Shown: in pieces, positions 27,138 to 32,164 of the stretch
How positions within the stretch are numbered: position 1 is the stretch's first letter
How the letters are laid out: each line of letters opens with the position of its first letter
Origin: Legionellales bacterium
GTDB lineage: Bacteria > Pseudomonadota > Gammaproteobacteria > Legionellales > Legionellaceae
Direction of reading: 5' to 3'
DNA: 32,164 nucleotides
Assembly (NCBI GenBank): GCA_027449905.1
Contig: DAIDKT010000076.1
Location: 1 to 32,164, forward strand
Position numbers and translations under genes: made by a program
Notes under the pieces: generated by a model
Told to the model about the DNA's origin: nothing
The model's database searches: none
The model's input: only the letters and a program-made list of their open reading frames with translations

Positions 27138-27992
27138 ATGCTTACCAAACCATTCAAAAAATTACAGCAATACTTGATACCCAAATACGCGCTAACTGTA
27201 TACGCCGGCTTTGTCGCAAATATAAAGATTCCTCGCCTTAAAAATCGGTTAATTAGGCGATTTATTCTAAAATATGGTGTCAACATGCAAGAGGCACTGA
27301 GAGAAAACATAGAAGATTATACTTGTTTTAATGATTTTTTTATTCGCCAACTGAAACCCTCCTGTCGACCAATAGCTCAGGCTGATATTGTCTCGCCAGT
27401 TGATGGCTCCATCAGTGAGATGGGTCAGATTACCCAAGGGCAATTACTCCAAGCCAAAGGCCGGTATTACTCTGTTCATGAATTACTTGCTGGCAATGAA
27501 CAAATGAGTGCACAATTTAGTCGTGGCTTGTTTATTACTTTGTATTTGTCTCCTAAAGATTATCATCGCATCCACATGCCAATGGATGCGGTTCTTCAAG
27601 AGATGATCTATGTGCCTGGCAGGTTATTTTCTGTTCAACCAGCCACTGTCAACGTGATCCCCCACCTATTCGCCAGAAATGAGCGGGTCGTTGCCTTATT
27701 TCAAACAAAAATCGGCCCCATGGCGATGATCCTCGTGGGGGCAACCATTGTCGGCCGCATTGCAACAACTTGGCATGGGGAGCTGCGGCGTTCGCGTAAA
27801 ATCAAGCGTTACGTTTATTCTGAAAACGATAATATCACCACCATCTACAAAAAAGCGATGGAGATGGGGTATTTCAAATTAGGTTCGACAGTTATTTTAC
27901 TGTTTGCAAATGACTCACCAATGAAATGGTGTGCGCATATTAATCCAGGTCAGACCATAAAACTCGGTGACGAACTTGGGAATATTCTTTAG
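27138..27992 (+). CDS. psd: Phosphatidylserine decarboxylase
   Basis: The enzyme converts phosphatidylserine to phosphatidylethanolamine at the inner membrane. The 284-residue proenzyme has the bacterial length and shows YALTVYAGFVANIKIPRLKN, FNDFFIRQLKPSCRP, SPVDGSISEMG with the family Asp, and DYHRIHMP with the conserved His. The self-cleavage site is LGST near residue 250, where the Ser becomes the pyruvoyl group of the alpha chain. The N-terminus fits the family from ATG 27138, though the ribosome site is weak. The methyltransferase-like gene follows after 23 bases, so the two may be co-transcribed. The 144-bp element ends about 87 bases upstream. Confidence 0.95.
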   Translation: MLTKPFKKLQQYLIPKYALTVYAGFVANIKIPRLKNRLIRRFILKYGVNMQEALRENIEDYTCFNDFFIRQLKPSCRPIAQADIVSPVDGSISEMGQITQGQLLQAKGRYYSVHELLAGNEQMSAQFSRGLFITLYLSPKDYHRIHMPMDAVLQEMIYVPGRLFSVQPATVNVIPHLFARNERVVALFQTKIGPMAMILVGATIVGRIATTWHGELRRSRKIKRYVYSENDNITTIYKKAMEMGYFKLGSTVILLFANDSPMKWCAHINPGQTIKLGDELGNIL

Positions 27993-28015
27993 GTGCAACT
28001 TACATAGGGGCTAAG

Positions 28016-28774
28016 ATGGGCGCTGTCACATTTTCAATTGATCCAACATTTCTCGAACACCTGAGCCATCATTTAAATCTCGACGTATTTGTCGAAACAG
28101 GGACTTTTCGAGGGGACACAATTCGAGCGGCAAAACCATTTTTCAACCATATCTATTCTATAGAGCTATCGAAACACTACTATGATGAAGCACACAAACA
28201 CTTCGGCGAAGATGCCAATATCTCCTTGATCCACGCTGATTCAGCCAGTGGCTTGAACATGATTGTATCAAAGATCCAACACCACCCGGTTGTATTTTGG
28301 CTTGATGCCCACTGGTGTGTTGCCGATGCCACTGCTGGAGAGCAGTCTCAATGCCCTTTATTGGCTGAGCTGGATGCAATCAAACAATTAAATAGCGATA
28401 GCATGATCATCATTGATGATGCCAGATTATTCCTATCCACCCCACCCAAACCACATGAAACATCTAACTGGCCTTCATTTGATAAGTTAGTGCGCCGATT
28501 GCTGGAATTGAGTGATGATCATCAATTATGCGTACTGAATGATTGTATTTTATTTTTTCCAAAATCAATTGAAACGGCCATCAAGCAGTTTTCAACTGAA
28601 CACGGCGTTGATTGGTTGGATATTCGTATGCGGTGTCAGGATACTGAAGCATTGCTCATTCAAGTGAGCAAGGAAAATGAAATGCTTCGTAATTTGGGAT
28701 TTTGGGATCATGCTAGGGGTTTGGTTGCTTGTCTTAGGCGTAGCCCTAAAAGAAAATCTGTCCCGATATGTTGA
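28016..28774 (+). CDS. Class I SAM-methyltransferase-like protein of a polysaccharide export operon
   Basis: This 252-residue cytosolic protein has a Rossmann-type methyltransferase layout. FVETGTFRGDTIRA near residue 28 is the glycine-rich SAM loop; IYSIELSKHYYDEA holds the acidic residue after strand 2; VFWLDAHWC and MIIIDDARLFLS follow in the expected order. AGGGG lies seven bases before the ATG. The gene ends seven bases before wzm, which suggests it acts on the exported glycan, for example as an O-methyltransferase. In E. coli O8/O9a a methyltransferase caps the chain and Wzt reads the cap; that parallel is inference. The last residues (ACLRRSPKRKSVPIC) are basic and may be lineage specific. 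Confidence 0.65.
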   Translation: MGAVTFSIDPTFLEHLSHHLNLDVFVETGTFRGDTIRAAKPFFNHIYSIELSKHYYDEAHKHFGEDANISLIHADSASGLNMIVSKIQHHPVVFWLDAHWCVADATAGEQSQCPLLAELDAIKQLNSDSMIIIDDARLFLSTPPKPHETSNWPSFDKLVRRLLELSDDHQLCVLNDCILFFPKSIETAIKQFSTEHGVDWLDIRMRCQDTEALLIQVSKENEMLRNLGFWDHARGLVACLRRSPKRKSVPIC

Positions 28775-28781
28775 GAAAAAG

Positions 28782-29564
28782 ATGAGTGTACTCTGGGGTT
28801 ATCGCGGATTTATTCTGGCAAGCGTTAAGCGCGAGTTTCAATTAAAATATCGCAATTCGCTCTTGGGTGTCGCCTGGTCCATCATTAATCCATTATCGAT
28901 GATTTTTATTTACATGGTGATTTTTTCCCAAGTGATGAAAGCAAGGTTACCTGGAGTTGACAGCACGTTTGCTTATGGCATTTATCTATGCGCTGGGATC
29001 ATCGCCTGGTTTTTCTTTTCTGAAAGCTTGAATCGTTGCATTGATGTCTTTGTTCACAACGCAAGCCTCATTAAAAAACTCCATTTCCCACGGATCTGTT
29101 TACCTGTGATCGTCATTTTAAGTTCTGGGTTAAATTTTATTATTATGTTGACTTTGTTTACTTTATTTTTGGCGCTAACCGGTCATTTTCCAGGCTGGGC
29201 TTATTTGGCTTTGCCACTGGTCGTGTTTGTTCAAATTGCATTTACCATGGGATTTGGCTTGTTTTTGGGTATACTCAATGTTTTTTTTCGTGACGTCGGT
29301 CAGTTTTTCAGCTTGTTTTTACAAATATGGTTTTGGTTAACGCCGATTGTCTACTCGGAAACCATCTTACCAACCTGGGTCCATGCTTTACTCAAATTAA
29401 ATCCAATGTACGCGCTGGTGAAGGCATACCATGCTATCTTTGTTGAGCAAAGTTGGCCAAATTGGTTTGATATGTTACCAACCATGGGGTTGGCTGTGTT
29501 CTGCTGCTTGCTAACGTTGCATTTGATGCGCGCGCGCGGCGAAGAAATGGTTGATGAATTATAA
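28782..29564 (+). CDS. wzm: ABC-2 type polysaccharide export permease (Wzm)
   Basis: This is the membrane subunit that passes a lipid-linked polysaccharide across the inner membrane. The 260-residue product begins MSVLWGYRGFILASVKREF, continues LKYRNSLLGVAWSIINPLSMI (the family's cytoplasmic entry helix and first membrane segment), and has about six membrane helices with FFRDVGQFFSLFLQIWFWLTPIVY in the second half. The frame is open from 28677, but that would overlap the methyltransferase gene by about 100 bases and add sequence foreign to the family, so ATG 28782 is chosen. Its stop overlaps the wzt start as TAATG, a coupled pair. Confidence 0.88.
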   Translation: MSVLWGYRGFILASVKREFQLKYRNSLLGVAWSIINPLSMIFIYMVIFSQVMKARLPGVDSTFAYGIYLCAGIIAWFFFSESLNRCIDVFVHNASLIKKLHFPRICLPVIVILSSGLNFIIMLTLFTLFLALTGHFPGWAYLALPLVVFVQIAFTMGFGLFLGILNVFFRDVGQFFSLFLQIWFWLTPIVYSETILPTWVHALLKLNPMYALVKAYHAIFVEQSWPNWFDMLPTMGLAVFCCLLTLHLMRARGEEMVDEL

Positions 29565-30904
29565 TGAGCAGAATACGAATTCAACAAGTCGGTAAAGCTT
29601 ATAAACACTACACAAGCCGCTGGGCCAGGCTCAGGGAATGGCTTACACCCTTGCGCACATCGCACCATAGCCTGAAATGGATTCTACAGGATATTAATTT
29701 TGAAGCACAGGCAGGAGAGGCCATTGGTATTTTGGGGGTCAATGGGGCCGGAAAAAGTACTTTATTAAAACTTATCACCGGGATCAGTAAACCGACCGTG
29801 GGGTCGATTGAAATCACAGGAACCGTGGCGGCCATACTTGAATTGGGGATAGGCTTTCATTTAGATTTTACTGGTCGGCAGAATGTTTTTTTAGCCGGAC
29901 AATTACTCGGGTTAACAACCGCCGAATTAAAAGCACGCTTACCGGATATTATTCGCTTTGCTGAACTGGAAGATTATGTGGATGAGCCGCTCCGGGTTTA
30001 TTCGAGCGGCATGAGTGTGCGCCTGGCCTTTGCTGTCGCAACTGCCAAACGACCGGATATTTTAATTGTAGACGAGGCCTTGTCCGTTGGTGATGCTTAT
30101 TTTCAACACAAAAGTTTTGCCCGGATCCGTCAATTTCAAGAACAAGGTACCACCCTGTTACTGGTATCGCATGACATTGCTGCGGTGCGCGGAATTTGCA
30201 GTCGCTCGATTTGGCTAGACAATGGCATGATCCGCTTACAGGGGAATAGCCACGAAGTGGTCGATGCGTATTTTGCCAATTTATACAGCAAGCAGCAAAA
30301 TGTGGTTGGTGTCCAAGAAGATACCAACCTACCGCCCCCCCAAACCACCCCCGCGGGATGGAGGCGAGATATTCGTCAAGATTTTATTAATCAATCAAAC
30401 TTGCGAAATGACATTCAAATTTTTGATTTTGATGAACATGCACCTCGATGGGGGGATGGCGCTGCAAAGATTGTATCGGTTGTATTAACAGATCGTGACG
30501 AAACCCCTTTTTCTTGGACCTTAGGTGGTGAAGAAGTCACCCTGACTATCAAAGCCATTGCCAAACAGGATTTAAACCAAGTGAATATAGGATTTCTGGT
30601 CCGAGATCGACTAGGACAATCGTTGTTTGGCGATAGCACGACATTAACAACGTCCTGTCACCCACGATCAGTTAAAAAAGATCAAAGCTTTTCCGCCCAG
30701 TTTCGTTTTTTAATGCCAATTTTACCACAAGGCGCTTATTCCCTTTCAGCAGCTATTGCGGTGGGCACGCAAGAGAATCACCTCATCAGTGATTGGATTA
30801 ATCAGGCGGTGATATTTCAATCGATCAACCCTTCCTTGGTCAATGGACTGGTCGGGATCCCAATGCACGAAGTCGGTTTAGAGATTGATGAACATCCCGT
30901 TTAA
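29564..30904 (+). CDS. wzt: Polysaccharide export ATPase with C-terminal glycan-binding domain (Wzt)
   Basis: This 446-residue protein is the ATPase of the Wzm-Wzt exporter. Walker A is GVNGAGKST near residue 58, the signature is YSSGMSVRLAF near 146, Walker B is ILIVDEAL near 167, followed by the H-loop LLVSHD. The insertion AILELGIGFHLDFTGRQN is typical of the polysaccharide-export class. Residues about 265-440 form a separate beta-rich domain like the Wzt C-terminal domain that, in E. coli O9a, binds the capped end of the O-polysaccharide. Start overlaps wzm by one base. The presence of the extra domain argues for export of a terminally modified glycan and not of teichoic acid or unmodified chains. 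Confidence 0.9.
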   Translation: MSRIRIQQVGKAYKHYTSRWARLREWLTPLRTSHHSLKWILQDINFEAQAGEAIGILGVNGAGKSTLLKLITGISKPTVGSIEITGTVAAILELGIGFHLDFTGRQNVFLAGQLLGLTTAELKARLPDIIRFAELEDYVDEPLRVYSSGMSVRLAFAVATAKRPDILIVDEALSVGDAYFQHKSFARIRQFQEQGTTLLLVSHDIAAVRGICSRSIWLDNGMIRLQGNSHEVVDAYFANLYSKQQNVVGVQEDTNLPPPQTTPAGWRRDIRQDFINQSNLRNDIQIFDFDEHAPRWGDGAAKIVSVVLTDRDETPFSWTLGGEEVTLTIKAIAKQDLNQVNIGFLVRDRLGQSLFGDSTTLTTSCHPRSVKKDQSFSAQFRFLMPILPQGAYSLSAAIAVGTQENHLISDWINQAVIFQSINPSLVNGLVGIPMHEVGLEIDEHPV

Positions 30905-31073
30905 GAAGGATTCAGTGTCCCTAAATTCTTCGGGATGACACCCATTAGAAAATAGATGAAAGAGGTTAGACTAGAGTCTGTGTTGACAATCCAGATTTTA
31001 ACGGATCTTATTATACTGGACTTTGGCCTTTTTTAATGGGCTACGCGCCTGCAGCTTAATCTGATTTGAGCAA
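30905..31073. other. Spacer after wzt with degenerate repeat end
   Basis: No gene is seen. GTGTTGACAAT and CAGAT (30980-30996) match the left tip of the 164-bp palindromic element with one change, without the rest of the element. No strong terminator for wzt was found. Confidence 0.45.
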
Positions 31074-31121
31074 ATTAAAAAAGTCCCTAAATCCACGGGA
31101 ACACTTTTCCGTGGATTTAGG
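31074..31121 (-). terminator. Rho-independent terminator for the repeat-protein gene
   Basis: CCTAAATCCACGG (31086-31098) pairs perfectly with 31109-31121 around a 10-base loop. On the minus strand the stem is followed by GACTTTTTT. It lies nine bases beyond the stop of the minus-strand gene. Confidence 0.85.
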
Positions 31122-31129
31122 TAGCTGAA

Positions 31130-32164
31130 TTAAGATCCCAAACAAGCTGTTGGTAATTTACCAATCTCTTCGAAGTATGATGTTTCTTGATCTGCCAATA
31201 CCCTAACAGATGGGGTTTGATACTTATTGAAAAAAGAACCTCGGTAGGCTGGGGCAGATGACACCCCCATCAATCGTTGCAGACCATCATAAATATCTTG
31301 GAAAATTTGCATGATCTGGTGGTAAGTCGCTTCCAAAAATGGCTCCTTAGCACATGAATCCTTCAATGCCGCAAAATCATCTTTCTGTTTTTTTACGAAG
31401 TTTTGCAATCTTTCCGGCGTTACAGGTTGGCTTTCTGAGTTAAAGATAACACCTAAGTCTCTATTATAACTAACCACATAATTTTGAAATATAGCGGTAT
31501 TTTTATTTTTTGGATCAGTAGAGATAGCTTCTTTAATTTCATTTAATTTGTTAGCAATAGTCTCAAGTTGGATTTTAGTCGTTTGAGAGATATGGTTCTC
31601 TGGCTCGCCAACAGGAGTAATTGTAATAGCGGCACTAGAACTCAAATCATCTTTGGGATCTGTTGAAACCACTTCAGCAGTATTTGTAATAGCGGCTCTA
31701 GAACTCAAATCATCTTTGGGATCTGTTGAAACCACTTCAGCAGTATTTGTAATAGCGGCACTAGAACTCAAATCATCTTTGGGATCTGTTGAAACCACTT
31801 CAGCAGCATTTGTAATAGCGGCACTAGAACTCAAATCATCTTTGGGATCTGTTGAAACCACTTCTTTTTCAACAACAACAGTACTTGGAATAGCGTCACT
31901 ATTCGTCTTAGTAGTAATAAAGTTGGAAAGCCGCGCTGTGGCATTACCTATAAAGCTAAAAACTATCTTTGCATAGTTCTGCTCATTTGCAGGAGTACTT
32001 GTAATAGCGGCACTAGAAATCAAATCATCTTTGGGATCTGTTGAAACGACTTCAGCAGCATTTGTAATAGCGGCACTAGAAATCAAATCATCTTTGGGAT
32101 CTGTTGAAACGACTTCAGCAGCATTTGTAATAGCGGCTCTAGAACTCAAATCATCTTTGGGATC
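31130..32164 (-). CDS. Tandem-repeat protein, 5' part outside the window
   Basis: I do not recognise this protein. At least 344 residues are visible and the frame stays open past the window edge, so the start is missing; the TTG at 32149 lies within a repeat and is not the start. The visible N-terminal part is made of 21-residue units such as STDPKDDLSSSAAITN followed by (A/T)AEVV, in two groups separated by unique sequence with NYAKIVFSFIGNATARLSNF. The last 150 residues are unique and largely helical (IQLETIANKLNEIKEAIS, FLEATYHQIMQIFQDIYDGLQRL). No signal peptide or membrane helix can be judged. Repeat number is likely to vary between strains. A surface or secreted host-interaction protein is possible but unproven. 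Confidence 0.65.
   Translation of the reverse strand, partial: DPKDDLSSRAAITNAAEVVSTDPKDDLISSAAITNAAEVVSTDPKDDLISSAAITSTPANEQNYAKIVFSFIGNATARLSNFITTKTNSDAIPSTVVVEKEVVSTDPKDDLSSSAAITNAAEVVSTDPKDDLSSSAAITNTAEVVSTDPKDDLSSRAAITNTAEVVSTDPKDDLSSSAAITITPVGEPENHISQTTKIQLETIANKLNEIKEAISTDPKNKNTAIFQNYVVSYNRDLGVIFNSESQPVTPERLQNFVKKQKDDFAALKDSCAKEPFLEATYHQIMQIFQDIYDGLQRLMGVSSAPAYRGSFFNKYQTPSVRVLADQETSYFEEIGKLPTACLGS
31621..31868 (-). repeat. Array of four 63-bp coding repeats
   Basis: TTGTAATAGCGGC recurs at 31621, 31684, 31747 and 31810, exactly 63 bases apart, with only a few substitutions between units. Each codes for 21 residues including DPKDDLSS. Confidence 0.92.
31999..32164 (-). repeat. Second array of the 63-bp repeats, running off the window
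   Basis: Units start at 31999, 32062 and 32125. The first two carry AGAAATCAAATC (Ile) where the first array has AGAACTCAAATC (Ser), and share ACGACTTC, so this array expanded separately. The third unit is cut by the window edge. Confidence 0.92.

Noticed and set aside
28677..28781. Upstream start for wzm
   Set aside because: It would overlap the methyltransferase gene by about 100 bases and adds sequence not found in the family.
31621..32164. Regularly spaced repeats that look like a CRISPR array
   Set aside because: The 63-bp units are contiguous, keep one reading frame and code for a 21-residue peptide repeat; there are no unique spacers of constant length.

Overview
The window looks like chromosome from an AT-rich gammaproteobacterium. 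The mix of envelope genes, many small mobile repeats and several freshly broken genes would suit a host-associated lineage such as the Legionellales; that placement is inference from gene content, not from a marker gene. No rRNA, tRNA, CRISPR array or phage module was seen.

Layout. An IS1634-type insertion sequence (1-1731) has cut off the 5' end of a nitrilase-superfamily gene that also carries a frameshift (1732-2798). A tight three-gene operon follows (3072-9243): an APC-type amino-acid permease, a protein joining a GT9-like glycosyltransferase domain, TPRs and a sulfotransferase domain, and a second TPR-sulfotransferase. It ends at a bidirectional hairpin terminator shared with a convergent lipoprotein hydrolase. 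Next come a large autotransporter (10168-13044, minus strand), the potassium transporter Kup, and an unrecognised protein with a poly-aspartate tract encoded by a hexanucleotide microsatellite.

The middle part (17211-19899) holds an MBOAT polysaccharide O-acetyltransferase gene of the AlgI type, with a frameshift near its 5' end, and its AlgJ/AlgX-like partner. On the opposite strand lie a NadD-like nucleotidyltransferase carrying an in-frame 162-bp mobile palindromic insert, a DUF4142 lipoprotein, and the lipid II flippase murJ. A periplasmic multicopper oxidase and a frameshifted NemA-like ene-reductase follow. The last block is psd, a SAM-methyltransferase-like gene, and the two-gene ABC exporter wzm-wzt, which together suggest export of a surface polysaccharide whose end may be capped. 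The window stops inside a gene for a protein built of 21-residue tandem repeats.

The most striking signal is the collection of small non-autonomous elements with definable ends. (1) A 144-bp element is present twice, each copy flanked by its own 9-bp target duplication. (2) A 164-bp (TA to TA) palindromic element is present twice plus several end remnants. One copy sits in frame inside the NadD-like gene, and both copies are stop-free in the same frame, as in the Rickettsia palindromic elements. (3) A 145-bp element with perfect 17-bp terminal repeats lies just upstream of murJ. Together with the IS insertion and three single-base frameshifts they show a genome being reshaped by mobile repeats and gene loss.
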